DNA of 16,120 nucleotides from Bacteroidales bacterium (GTDB lineage Bacteria > Bacteroidota > Bacteroidia > Bacteroidales > Dysgonomonadaceae): positions 1 through 16,120 of the forward strand of contig JAAYFR010000269.1 of assembly GCA_012728155.1 (NCBI GenBank), written 5' to 3'. Made by a program: the position numbers and the translations under genes. Under the pieces are notes generated by a model that saw only the letters and a program-made list of their open reading frames with translations, was not told the origin of the DNA and made no database searches. Position 1 is the stretch's first letter. Each line of letters begins with the position of its first letter. This document shows positions 7,759 through 15,819 of the stretch, piece after piece.

Positions 7759-9570
7759 TTAATCTGACAGGATATTGCAGATTTCCTGATTCACTTTTCT
7801 TACCCTCTCCAGTTCCACTTTCACCAGTTTCCTGTCGTAAGTCAACAATCCGTTTACTTCAACTTCCACATCGGTAGTCTGCGTATAGACAGCCGCGGAA
7901 AAACCTTGGCGAATCAAATGTTTCAGCTGTTCAGCATATTTGACATATTCATCGGTCACCTCTTTGGCACTGTTGAATTGTACATAACCCCAGTTACGAT
8001 CGGGTTCCCAAAGGTGTTCCTTATTGGCCCATCCGATTCCTCCATATTCACCAAGCACTGTAGCCCGCTGCGCGTCGTACAGATAGAGTTGAGGTGCAGG
8101 ATACTGATGCAAATCCAATATATCTCCCACTGCATAATGGTTACCTCCGCTGGCAGGATTCACCAGACGGGACGGATCGTATTGTTTTGTCCATTCGGCA
8201 ATCTCACCGGTTTTAAATTGTCCCCACGCCTCATTGAAGGGTACCCACACCCCTATCGACGGATAAGAATAGAGATAATCAATAATCTCTTTCCACTCTT
8301 TACGGAAATTGGCTTCCGACTCGGCAGAACGTACTCTTTCCGCACCATCGAAATATTTACGCATCTGCCATTCAGGACTCTTGTCTCCACTAGGCATATC
8401 CTGCCATACTATGATTCCATGACGGTCGCAATGGGTATACCAACGAGCCGGTTCCACTTTCACATGCTTACGGATCATATTGAATCCAAGCTCCTTGGTC
8501 TTCACCACATCATATTCCAAGGCTTCGTCTGTGGGGGCAGTATAAAGTCCGTCGGGCCACCATCCCTGATCAAGGGGACCAAACTGGAAGAGATCACTGT
8601 TATTCAACTGCATCCGTACAATTCCTTTATCATCCCGCTTCATGGAATATTTACGCATAGCCGCATAGCTCTCTACCTTATCCAGTTGTTTATTACCATC
8701 CCAGAGGATAATTTCCAAATCATAGAGATGCGGGCTGTTGGGCGACCAAAGCTTCACATCTTCAGGCATCGAAATCTCCACGGGGAGATTGTTTATAGCC
8801 AATCCGGTTGCCACCACACGTGAACCTTCTTTTACTTTCACTTCCACTTTCGTAGCTGAAGAACAGATATTGGCAATAGCCTGCACAGACAATATATTCT
8901 TATCCACATCAGGAGTGATTTTGATATTGTCGATATATTTTTCGGGTACCGGTTCCAACCATACAGTCTGCCAGATTCCGGTTACCGGAGTGTACCAGAT
9001 ACCATGCGGATTATTCACCTGTTTTCCGCGTGGTTGAAAACCCTCGTCAGTGGAATCCCACACCTTTACAACAAGCGTATTACTACCGTTTACAAGTGCC
9101 GGAGTAATATCGAAAGAGAAAGGGGTATACCCACCGGTATGTTGTCCTACCTTCACACCGTTCACCCACACATCCGCTCTCCAGTCCACAGCACCAAAAT
9201 GAAGGAGTATCTTATTGTTTTTCCATTTGGAAGGGAGGGTAAACTCGCGTTGATACCACAATTCATTATCCTTGCCAACCCTTTTTTGTACTCCCGAAAG
9301 GCTTGACTCTATGGCAAACGGCACCAGGATCTCTCCATTAAATTGGGTCGGTTTTTGTTTCCCAACCGGGAGAATGGCATAATTCCACAATCCGTTCAAA
9401 TTCAGCCACTCGCTTCGCACCATAATCGGTCTTGGATATTCGGCCAACACATTATTCACATCTATCTGCGATGCCCATTGGGTTTTAATCTTATCCCCTG
9501 CCGGTTGCCACTGAGCAAAAACCGAGAAAGATGCCACGAGTAAAAAAAGTAAAACTAGTTTAGATTTCAT
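7759..9570 (-). CDS. Secreted glycoside hydrolase family 2 (beta-galactosidase-like)
   Basis: The 603-residue protein has a Sec signal peptide (MKSKLVLLFLLVASFSVFA, then Q20). It shows the usual GH2 order: a sugar-binding jelly-roll domain (about 45-210; LWYQREFTLP at 104-113, VDWRADVWVNG at 128-138), an immunoglobulin-like domain (about 211-310) and a TIM barrel (about 315-600). Predicted acid/base is Glu447 (PFNEAWGQF) and predicted nucleophile Glu508 (LGEYGG). It has no domains after the barrel, so it is much shorter than LacZ. The barrel entry reads GPLDQGWWPDGLYTAPTDEA at 331-350, where classic beta-galactosidases have a G-V-N-x-H block, so specificity is open: beta-galactosidase, beta-glucuronidase or another beta-glycosidase. 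It lies between the GH43 gene (205 bases upstream) and galM (130 bases downstream), which favours galactose-containing glycans, as inference. Confidence 0.88.
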   Translation of the reverse strand: MKSKLVLLFLLVASFSVFAQWQPAGDKIKTQWASQIDVNNVLAEYPRPIMVRSEWLNLNGLWNYAILPVGKQKPTQFNGEILVPFAIESSLSGVQKRVGKDNELWYQREFTLPSKWKNNKILLHFGAVDWRADVWVNGVKVGQHTGGYTPFSFDITPALVNGSNTLVVKVWDSTDEGFQPRGKQVNNPHGIWYTPVTGIWQTVWLEPVPEKYIDNIKITPDVDKNILSVQAIANICSSATKVEVKVKEGSRVVATGLAINNLPVEISMPEDVKLWSPNSPHLYDLEIILWDGNKQLDKVESYAAMRKYSMKRDDKGIVRMQLNNSDLFQFGPLDQGWWPDGLYTAPTDEALEYDVVKTKELGFNMIRKHVKVEPARWYTHCDRHGIIVWQDMPSGDKSPEWQMRKYFDGAERVRSAESEANFRKEWKEIIDYLYSYPSIGVWVPFNEAWGQFKTGEIAEWTKQYDPSRLVNPASGGNHYAVGDILDLHQYPAPQLYLYDAQRATVLGEYGGIGWANKEHLWEPDRNWGYVQFNSAKEVTDEYVKYAEQLKHLIRQGFSAAVYTQTTDVEVEVNGLLTYDRKLVKVELERVRKVNQEICNILSD

Positions 9571-9775
9571 ATTGATATTGTTTTAAATAAATTACATTTT
9601 TAGATGTACGAAAATAGATATTTATAAACAAATAAAAAAATAGAATCTGGATAAATAGAGAAAAAAATCTCATTTCGACTTCTATTATCCAAAATCCTTA
9701 GATAAAGCTTCGAATTATTACTGAATTTAATACATTATCACCATCTTATGACTTCTCGAAAAAATTGAGAAAAGA
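9571..9775. other. AT-rich spacer between the GH43 and GH2 genes
   Basis: This 205-base spacer is very AT-rich and holds no convincing gene. It must contain any promoter for the GH2 gene, but no full TAnnTTTG/TTTG pair is present. The closest minus-strand match is TATTTTCG at 9609-9616, with a TTTG only 12 bases upstream. Two 4-5 bp stem candidates, at 9657-9672 and 9753-9771, are too weak to call a terminator of the GH43 gene. Confidence 0.4.
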
Positions 9776-10765
9776 TCAATTTAATTTGAATAATGGAATC
9801 ATATAATCAGGATCGATATAGAGTTCATCTACACCGTTTACATTTCTGAATCCCACTGAAGTGATATAGATATTCCGAGGATGGATGGCCGATTCACTTT
9901 GGTGGGCATGGAATACAATCTTCCAGTCCCCCTTCTTATCTTTAAACATTGCGCTATGCCCTACTCCAACCAGATTACCCGGTTTTTGTAACAAAGGATT
10001 ATGGGGATACTTTCTCCATTCTCCCATTATGTCGGTAGCAGTGGCGCACCCAATAGCATAGAATTGGCTTTCATAGCTATTTGCCGAGTAGGTTAGAAAA
10101 TATGTTCCATTATGTTTTATGACAAAAGCCCCCTCATTGACTCTGGGCCAAACCTGTTCCCATTCTTGAGAAACATGAATACAAGGATGCAGGGTTTCTG
10201 CCTTGATAGTGATTAAATCTTTCTCCAGTTCAGCAACCCATATATTCAACCCATCATTAAACCGTGAAAAGAAGAGATAAGGAACTCCATCATCGTCAAT
10301 AAAGAGAGAGTTATCGATGGCTTTTTCACCCTCTAACATCGGTTTTTTCTCTTCCTGTATAAATGGTCCTAAAGGTGAATCGGATATAGCCACGCAAATA
10401 TGTTCTTCAGCAGAATAATAGATGTAAAACTTCTCCTTCTCTTCGATATAATAGACCTCGGGTGCCCAAAACCATCTGTCGCCGTATGAATCATCTTTAT
10501 GCAACGCTAACCTCTCTTCGGGATTTGAAGCTCTCTTCCAGATTTTCAGATCATCGGAGGTCATCACCTCTATTCCGTTTCCGGCACCAGTACCATACAG
10601 ATAGTAGGTATCGTTGTACAACAAAATAAATGGATCGGCCAAAGGGATTAGCTCCCCAAAAATATTTTCGTGGTTATTTACTTTTTCACCCGGATAATTT
10701 CTGCTAAAAAGCAGAACGATCAGGCACACTATTAAAATAATCAACAGATTTAATTTCCTCTTCAT
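9776..10765 (-). CDS. Glycoside hydrolase family 43, membrane-anchored or exported
   Basis: The 329-residue protein has a five-bladed beta-propeller GH43 domain over about residues 38-325. The three GH43 acids are present: base Asp44 (PLADPF), pKa-modulating Asp151 (AIDNSLF) and acid Glu211 (NEGAFV). WAPEV at 100-104 and VGVGHSAMF with His270, whose equivalent usually binds the active-site calcium or water, also fit. The N-terminus (MKRKLNLLIILIVCLIVLLFSRN) is a long hydrophobic stretch without a lipobox or clear signal-peptidase site, so an uncleaved anchor is possible. Family members are arabinofuranosidases, xylosidases, arabinanases or galactan exo-hydrolases; the subfamily cannot be fixed by eye. 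It is the first gene of the GH43-GH2-galM run. Confidence 0.9.
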   Translation of the reverse strand: MKRKLNLLIILIVCLIVLLFSRNYPGEKVNNHENIFGELIPLADPFILLYNDTYYLYGTGAGNGIEVMTSDDLKIWKRASNPEERLALHKDDSYGDRWFWAPEVYYIEEKEKFYIYYSAEEHICVAISDSPLGPFIQEEKKPMLEGEKAIDNSLFIDDDGVPYLFFSRFNDGLNIWVAELEKDLITIKAETLHPCIHVSQEWEQVWPRVNEGAFVIKHNGTYFLTYSANSYESQFYAIGCATATDIMGEWRKYPHNPLLQKPGNLVGVGHSAMFKDKKGDWKIVFHAHQSESAIHPRNIYITSVGFRNVNGVDELYIDPDYMIPLFKLN

Positions 10766-10790
10766 TTGATAAAATAATTGATTTTCACAT

Positions 10791-10821
10791 GTAAGATAAT
10801 CGTATCAATAAATAGTACAAA
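10791..10821 (-). promoter_or_regulatory. Candidate promoter of the GH43 gene
   Basis: On the minus strand a TTTG (+ strand 10818-10821) is separated by exactly 19 bases from TATCTTAC (10791-10798), which matches TAnnTTTG at four of six fixed positions. The implied leader is about 20 bases. This is the only TTTG-N19 pairing with any -7 similarity I found upstream of the sugar genes. Confidence 0.35.
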
Positions 10822-10863
10822 CGGTCTATTAACAACTCTATTCCAAAAACATACAATGACACT

Positions 10864-10895
10864 AAAAACGACCAGAAATTTCCAGTCGTTTTTTT
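10864..10895 (-). terminator. Intrinsic terminator after the DUF349 gene, possibly bidirectional
   Basis: The 9-bp arms AAAAACGAC (10864-10872) and GTCGTTTTT (10885-10893) enclose a 12-base loop. On the minus strand GTCG is followed by five Ts, and on the plus strand by seven Ts. It lies 24 bases after the DUF349 stop and so separates that gene from the GH43 run. No plus-strand gene nearby needs it. Confidence 0.75.
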
Positions 10896-10919
10896 ATTAC
10901 TATTCAGCTCAATATATCA

Positions 10920-13097
10920 TTATAACTCATCTTCGATCGCCCTGATCTTTTTCTCCAGCAAGAGCAATTCTCCTTTAATCTTCTCCACCTTCTGATTCAT
11001 ATCGTTGAGCAGATGATTTCCTTTTTTAGAAGATATAGAGAGGAATCCTATATTGTTTTCGTATGTCTGTAATTCATTTTTAATGCGCTCATACTGCCGC
11101 ACCAGCTTCTCACGTTCCCTTAGAAGTTGTCCTTGTGAATTATCCAATCTTGCCATATCGGAAATTGTACTTTTATAAGCCTCTAATTTCCGTTCTTCCT
11201 TACCTACGTTCAACCTATCAAACTGGGCTTCCGTTGCATCATAAAACTCTTTATAAATACGGTCTTTCATTTTAAAAGGAACATAGCCAACCTCATACCA
11301 CTGATCCATCAACTCGTGTAACTGGGGCAACGCCTCATCCGCTTCCAGCGTTATGTCGAATTGATTAATTTTCTGAATGATCGCTTTTTTCTCATCCAGA
11401 TTTTTTTGTTCCTGTTCATATTGTGATGAAGTATGCAGTTTTTTCTGTTCAAAAAAATAATCACAAGCTGAGATAAACCGTTTCCAGATACTGTCGACAT
11501 ACTTATGGGGAACAATTCCAATCGTTTTCCACTCTTTCTGTACCTCGATCATTTCCCGTGTTGTATTTTTCCAATCTATACTATCTTTAAGATTTTCAGC
11601 ACGCTCACATAGAGCTATTTTTTTCTTAAGGTTCTCCTCCATCTCTCCACGAAGGGATTTGTAAAACTCATTTTTACTTCTGAAAAAGAAGTCACAAGCA
11701 GCTCGATAACGTTTATAGATTTTTGTATTCCATTTTCTTGGCACAAATCCTATCTGACGCCATTGGGACTGGATATCAAGCACTTCCTTCACTTTACTAT
11801 TCCACCCTTTGACCGTCTTAAGCTGACTGTAATCAATTGATTCGAGTTTCTCACAAAGTGCAGTTTTCAATTCCAAGTTGTCATTTTCTTTTTCTCTCAA
11901 CTGCTCAAAATGGGTCTGATATTTTTTATTAATCAGGGTTGATGCCTCTTTGAAGCGATTCCATATCTCTTCCCTATCTTTTCTGGAAACAGGGCCAACC
12001 TCTCTCCACTCTTGGTGAAGATTTTGTAACTGATGAAAAGCTGAAACGATATCCGACTCATCATTGAGTCTTTCTGCTGCTTCACATAATTCAGTCTTTA
12101 TCTCGAGATTTTTCTTGAAGTCGTATTCCCTAAACTCGTTATTGATACGTACCAGATCATAAAACTTCTCTACATACCGCTGATATGATTTCCACAACTC
12201 GTTTACCTTTTCCTGAGGTACCAGTTTAATTTCATTCCACTCTTGTTGAAGCGATTTGAACTCTTGATAAACCTTATTGAAATCCTCTTGTCCCTGAGTT
12301 TCAGATAATACCTTGACCTGTTCAATGATGGTCAATTTACGAGCTATGTTTTTCTCTTTTTCGGCATCTTCTTTTGCAAGGATATCCGCTCGTTTTTCTT
12401 TTATTTTTTGAATGAGTTCCTTCCCTTCAGCATAAATTTCTGATTCAGTTCCTACAAAATCAATCTCTTCTCCCCCTTTTGAAAGGAACTCCTGTTTTTG
12501 TGATTCTATCTCATTTCGCAAAGAACGATAAAATTGATTTTTATATTCATCCACATCTTTGCGTTTGGGATTTTCTTCACCCAACAAATCACGCAGGTTG
12601 CGTACAATCTCTTCAATAGGAAGCAAAGTATTGGGAGCATCATCTGTTTGAGCATCATCTTCTACGCTATCTTCCTCATCCTCTGCACCATCTTCCTCAT
12701 CCTCCGAGTCTGCAATACCGTTCCCATCATCCAAATCATAATCAATAGCAGGGTGTTCTTCTTCAGCAACCTCTTCCGACTCCGACTCTTTTAGAGGTTC
12801 CTCTTCAGCAACCTCTTCCGGCTCCGACTCTTTTAGAGGTTCCTCTTCAGCAACCTCTTCCGGCTCCGGCTCTTTTAGAGGTTCCTCCTCAGCAACCTCT
12901 TGCCTGTTTTTCTCGTCCTCAACAATTTCTTCCGTTACCGATAATTCGTTTTTTTCAGTTTCCTCTACAGCAGGAATCTCATTTTGGGGGATCTCTACCG
13001 CTGAATCCGTTTTCGTGAATTCAGGCTGCAGGTCTTTATTATTTTGTTCTTCGTTAACAGATAACTTCTCGCCATCAAAATTGTTTTTCGTATCCAT
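10920..13097 (-). CDS. DUF349 repeat protein with acidic tandem-repeat N-terminus
   Basis: The 725-residue protein has no signal peptide or membrane segment, so it is probably cytoplasmic. Residues 1-155 are low-complexity and strongly acidic. They include three copies of a 14-residue unit (EVAEEEPLKE plus four residues; 67-108), a fourth partial copy (109-114), then Asp/Glu tracts (127-153). Residues about 160-640 carry five DUF349 helical repeats. Their signature tryptophans are at 287, 364, 446, 523 and 600, mostly in the form W-x-x-[IV]-G-x-V-P, with spacings of 77, 82, 77 and 77. Residues about 655-725 form a predicted coiled coil. DUF349 proteins are common in Bacteroidetes and Actinobacteria and their function is not settled. 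It follows der after a 334-base spacer and ends at a good terminator, so it may be monocistronic. Confidence 0.92.
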   Translation of the reverse strand: MDTKNNFDGEKLSVNEEQNNKDLQPEFTKTDSAVEIPQNEIPAVEETEKNELSVTEEIVEDEKNRQEVAEEEPLKEPEPEEVAEEEPLKESEPEEVAEEEPLKESESEEVAEEEHPAIDYDLDDGNGIADSEDEEDGAEDEEDSVEDDAQTDDAPNTLLPIEEIVRNLRDLLGEENPKRKDVDEYKNQFYRSLRNEIESQKQEFLSKGGEEIDFVGTESEIYAEGKELIQKIKEKRADILAKEDAEKEKNIARKLTIIEQVKVLSETQGQEDFNKVYQEFKSLQQEWNEIKLVPQEKVNELWKSYQRYVEKFYDLVRINNEFREYDFKKNLEIKTELCEAAERLNDESDIVSAFHQLQNLHQEWREVGPVSRKDREEIWNRFKEASTLINKKYQTHFEQLREKENDNLELKTALCEKLESIDYSQLKTVKGWNSKVKEVLDIQSQWRQIGFVPRKWNTKIYKRYRAACDFFFRSKNEFYKSLRGEMEENLKKKIALCERAENLKDSIDWKNTTREMIEVQKEWKTIGIVPHKYVDSIWKRFISACDYFFEQKKLHTSSQYEQEQKNLDEKKAIIQKINQFDITLEADEALPQLHELMDQWYEVGYVPFKMKDRIYKEFYDATEAQFDRLNVGKEERKLEAYKSTISDMARLDNSQGQLLREREKLVRQYERIKNELQTYENNIGFLSISSKKGNHLLNDMNQKVEKIKGELLLLEKKIRAIEDEL
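12756..12899 (-). repeat. 42-bp in-frame tandem repeat, three full copies plus one partial
   Basis: The marker CAGCA recurs at 12764, 12806, 12848 and 12890, exactly 42 bases apart. Copies differ by only a few substitutions, for example Pro or Ser in the last residues of the unit. The period is a multiple of three, so gain or loss of a copy changes protein length by 14 residues without shifting frame. Confidence 0.92.
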
Positions 13098-13360
13098 CAG
13101 TAGTCCCTTAGTTTATTCAGGTTTTTTCACCCTTATGTGTTGCATTTCAATTTTATTCTTTTTAAAAGAAGATAGCAGTTTTTATCATTCATCTATCTTT
13201 ACAAAAGAGATACAAATTAACGCATTTTTTTTGTCATTTCATACGATTAGTTCATTTTTTTTCTTTATAGCAAAGATTTAAGAGTAAAGAACAAGAGATA
13301 AAGAGTTTCAAAACAAAAAAAAGTGAAATATCCTTTTTCTGAAATCGGCGATTCATCCTA

Positions 13361-13369
13361 TTATCCACA
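13361..13369 (+). promoter_or_regulatory. Perfect DnaA-box match
   Basis: TTATCCACA is identical to the strongest bacterial DnaA-binding nonamer. It is a single site next to an AT-rich stretch. I found no second good box in the same spacer; TTCTCCACA at 13495-13503, inside der, is one mismatch away. Binding by DnaA is therefore only a possibility. Confidence 0.3.
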
Positions 13370-13375
13370 CAACCA

Positions 13376-13410
13376 CTACCTATCCCGTTTCATCAGGATT
13401 TGTCCGGTAG
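13376..13410. other. Short interrupted hairpin downstream of der
   Basis: CTACC (13376-13380) pairs with GGTAG (13406-13410), and ATCC (13382-13385) pairs with GGAT (13396-13399), around a 10-base loop with an asymmetric internal loop. It begins 21 bases past the der stop in the der direction. No T run follows on that strand, so a terminator role is doubtful. It may stabilise the mRNA end or be chance. Confidence 0.25.
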
Positions 13411-13431
13411 CCTATTAGTTGCATTAAAAAT

Positions 13432-14745
13432 CTACTTCTCTCGAAAAAAAATGTTAATTGGAGTTCCCGAAAAATCCCAATTTTCTCTCATCCTATTCTC
13501 CACAAATCGTTTATACGGCTCTTTAACCCATTGCGGCAAATTGCAAAAGAAAACAAAGGAAGGCACTTGGGTAGTGGTCAGTTGGGTGATATACTTGATC
13601 TTTACAAACTTTCCCTTGTTAGATGGGGGTGGCGTTCTCTCAATAATCGGCAGCATTATCTCATTCAGTTTGCTGGTGGGTATTTTACGTTTTTTATTCT
13701 GATAAACTTCTTTCGCCCTATCCATCACTTTAAGAATTCGTTGTTTAGTGAGTGCAGATCCAAAAATTATTGGAAAATCAGTAAAGGGTGCCAAACGCTC
13801 ACGAATGGTATTTTCAAAAGTCTTTATCACGATATTGTCTTTCTCTTCCACCGTATCCCATTTATTGACAAAGACAACCAATCCTTTCCGGTTCTTCTGA
13901 ATAAGTGAAAAAATATTCAGATCCTGGCTTTCAATGCCGCGGGTCGCATCAAGCATCAGGATACATACATCTGCACTTTCAATGACACGGATAGAGCGGA
14001 TAACAGAGAAATATTCCAGATCCTCCGTCACTTTTCCTTTTTTGCGAATACCGGCCGTATCGATCAGATAAAAATCCATGCCAAATTTATTGTAGCGCAT
14101 ATGGATCGAATCACGCGTTGTACCGGCTATATCGGTTACAATACTTCTATTTTCTCCAATCAACGCATTAATCATAGAAGATTTTCCAGCATTGGGACGA
14201 CCTACCACAGCAAATTTGGGGATATCTTCCAACTCCTCCTCTATATTATCTTTGGTGAAAAGTGTGAGGATATGATCCAGCAGGTCGCCGGTTCCCAAAC
14301 CATTAATAGCTGATACAGTAAACGGATCACCCAAGCCCAAAGCATAAAATTCTGCCGATTGGTGTCCCAAATCGAAATTATCCGACTTATTAGATACGAT
14401 CACCACACGCTTGCCCGATCTACGCAATATCTGTGCTACCCCCTCATCAAGATCGGTCAAACCATGCATTACATCCACTACAAAAAGGATCACATCAGCC
14501 TCTTCTATGGCTATTTGCACCTGTTTGTTGATCTCATCTTCCATGACATCATCGGAGTTCACTACCCAACCACCAGTATCAACCAGCGAAAACTCCTGCC
14601 CGTTCCAGAGCACTTTACCATACTGACGATCACGTGTGGTTCCTGCGGTTTCTGTCACAATAGCCTGGCGGCTTTGCGTCAACCGATTAAAGAGGGTAGA
14701 TTTCCCAACATTGGGTCGTCCTACTATCGCTACTAAATTTTGCAT
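13432..14745 (-). CDS. der: Ribosome-assembly GTPase Der (EngA)
   Basis: This essential GTPase with two G domains acts in 50S subunit maturation. From the ATG at 14743-14745 the protein is 437 residues and begins MQNLVAIVGRPNVGKS, the normal N-terminus; the frame stays open to 14787 but the extra 14 residues look spurious. First G domain: GRPNVGKS 9-16, AGTTRD 34-39, DTGGW 56-60, NKSD 119-122. Second G domain: GRPNAGKS 182-189, AGTTRDS 207-213, DTAGIRKK 229-236, NKWD 294-297. A KH-like domain follows from about 350 to the end. All nucleotide-binding motifs are intact. era lies 127 bases upstream on the same strand, the usual order in this phylum. Confidence 0.97.
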   Translation of the reverse strand: MQNLVAIVGRPNVGKSTLFNRLTQSRQAIVTETAGTTRDRQYGKVLWNGQEFSLVDTGGWVVNSDDVMEDEINKQVQIAIEEADVILFVVDVMHGLTDLDEGVAQILRRSGKRVVIVSNKSDNFDLGHQSAEFYALGLGDPFTVSAINGLGTGDLLDHILTLFTKDNIEEELEDIPKFAVVGRPNAGKSSMINALIGENRSIVTDIAGTTRDSIHMRYNKFGMDFYLIDTAGIRKKGKVTEDLEYFSVIRSIRVIESADVCILMLDATRGIESQDLNIFSLIQKNRKGLVVFVNKWDTVEEKDNIVIKTFENTIRERLAPFTDFPIIFGSALTKQRILKVMDRAKEVYQNKKRKIPTSKLNEIMLPIIERTPPPSNKGKFVKIKYITQLTTTQVPSFVFFCNLPQWVKEPYKRFVENRMRENWDFSGTPINIFFREK

Positions 14746-14872
14746 GTCTATATTTAGAGTAAAAAGTGAAGAATAAAGAGAAAACAAATGAGCTAATTTA
14801 TCGCTGTGCCAGCCAATGTACCCATTAAATTACGAACCACTACACCATTAAATGATGAGTCTCATTGGAAGA

Positions 14873-15766
14873 TTACTCCAGCCGATATCCAAAAGATTTC
14901 AACATATTATCGCGGCTTCGCCAATCTTTCTCCACCTTCACATAAAGCTGTAAAAAAATCTTTTTCTCAAAGAAGCGGGCGATATCTTTACGCGCCATTG
15001 TACCTAATCGTTTCAATGACTCACCTTTATGCCCAATCACAATTCCTTTTTGAGAATCACGCTCTACCATGATAACCGCTCTGATCCGAATCAAGTCACT
15101 CTCTTCCTTAAACTCCTCCACTACTACTTCGATTGAATAAGGAACCTCTTTCTGATAAATGAGCAGTGCCTTCTCTCTGATAATTTCTGAAACAAAGAAA
15201 CGGGCAGGCTTATCGGTCAACGCATCCTTTTCGAAATAAGGAGGAGATTCCGGTAAGAGTTCGAGGATACGCTTCTGCACCCTATCGATATTGAAATTAT
15301 TCAATGCCGAAATAGGATATATCTCTGCTTGTGGCAACAATTCCTCCCATTGTATTACCATTTTTTCCAATTTATCCTGATCAGTTTGGTCTATCTTATT
15401 GATCAGAAGCAGAATTGGGAGGTTGAAGCGTTGTACCTTGCCCAGGAATTCATCATTTTTATCGATTTTCTCCACCACATCAGTCACATAAAGTAACAGA
15501 TCGGCATCATCTAATGCAGACAAGGAGAAATTTAACATCGACTCCTGCAACTTATAATTAGGACGTAACACCCCCGGTGTGTCGGAGTAGACCACCTGGT
15601 ACTCAGGTTGGTTCACTATACCAATGATACGGTGCCTCGTGGTTTGAGATTTCGCCGTGATAATTGAAATCTTTTCACCTACCAATCGGTTCATCAATGT
15701 GGATTTCCCCACATTAGGATTCCCAACGATATTGACAAAACCGGAACGATGTTTATCCTGCGACAT
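14873..15766 (-). CDS. era: GTPase Era, 16S rRNA-binding
   Basis: The 297-residue GTPase acts in 30S maturation near the 3' end of 16S rRNA. Motifs seen: G1 GNPNVGKS 15-22; the G2 region SQTTRHR 40-46; G3 DTPG 62-65; G4 NKID 123-126; G5 ISAL 152-155. A C-terminal KH domain has IGHKGESLKRLG at 244-255 and ends with a Lys/Arg-rich tail. Length and motifs are standard. It starts 53 bases after the fabH stop, and der follows after 127 bases, so the three may share a transcript. I found no clear promoter in either gap. Confidence 0.97.
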   Translation of the reverse strand: MSQDKHRSGFVNIVGNPNVGKSTLMNRLVGEKISIITAKSQTTRHRIIGIVNQPEYQVVYSDTPGVLRPNYKLQESMLNFSLSALDDADLLLYVTDVVEKIDKNDEFLGKVQRFNLPILLLINKIDQTDQDKLEKMVIQWEELLPQAEIYPISALNNFNIDRVQKRILELLPESPPYFEKDALTDKPARFFVSEIIREKALLIYQKEVPYSIEVVVEEFKEESDLIRIRAVIMVERDSQKGIVIGHKGESLKRLGTMARKDIARFFEKKIFLQLYVKVEKDWRSRDNMLKSFGYRLE

Positions 15767-15819
15767 AATTACAATTCGTTAAAACGTACCATTCCCTATG
15801 CGTTATATATTTGATAATT

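Larger units (their letters stand above)
13098..13431. other. AT-rich intergenic region between der and the DUF349 gene
   Basis: The 334-base spacer carries no convincing ORF. On the plus strand, 13098-13267 is T-rich and 13268-13327 is strongly purine-rich. Possible minus-strand -7 boxes for the DUF349 gene are TAAAATTG (13148-13155) and TTAATTTG (13213-13220), each with one mismatch to TAnnTTTG and without a good -33. The der-proximal 80 bases are less AT-rich and hold a DnaA-box match (13361) and a short hairpin (13376-13410). I see no U-tract terminator for der. Confidence 0.6.

Noticed and set aside
7906..8823. 305-codon open frame on the plus strand opposite the GH2 gene
   Set aside because: It has no recognisable domain and lies wholly antisense to a well-supported GH2 enzyme with intact catalytic residues, so it is a coding shadow.
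9684..9692. TTATCCAAA, a near DnaA box in the GH43-GH2 spacer
   Set aside because: One mismatch at a key position and no neighbouring boxes; expected by chance in AT-rich DNA.
9753..9771. Possible terminator of the GH43 gene
   Set aside because: Only a 5-bp stem with the A/T run in the loop rather than after the stem.
13339..13355. Small inverted repeat around GAAATC-GGC-GATTC
   Set aside because: A 4-bp core with a bulge and no adjacent signal; too weak to call.
14746..14787. Longer der reading frame starting at 14787
   Set aside because: The added 14 residues are not family-like; Der proteins normally begin a few residues before the first P-loop, which fits the ATG at 14745.
14822..14854. 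Direct repeat CCATTAAAT in the era-der gap
   Set aside because: Nine bases, two copies, AT-rich; no sign of a binding site or attachment site.
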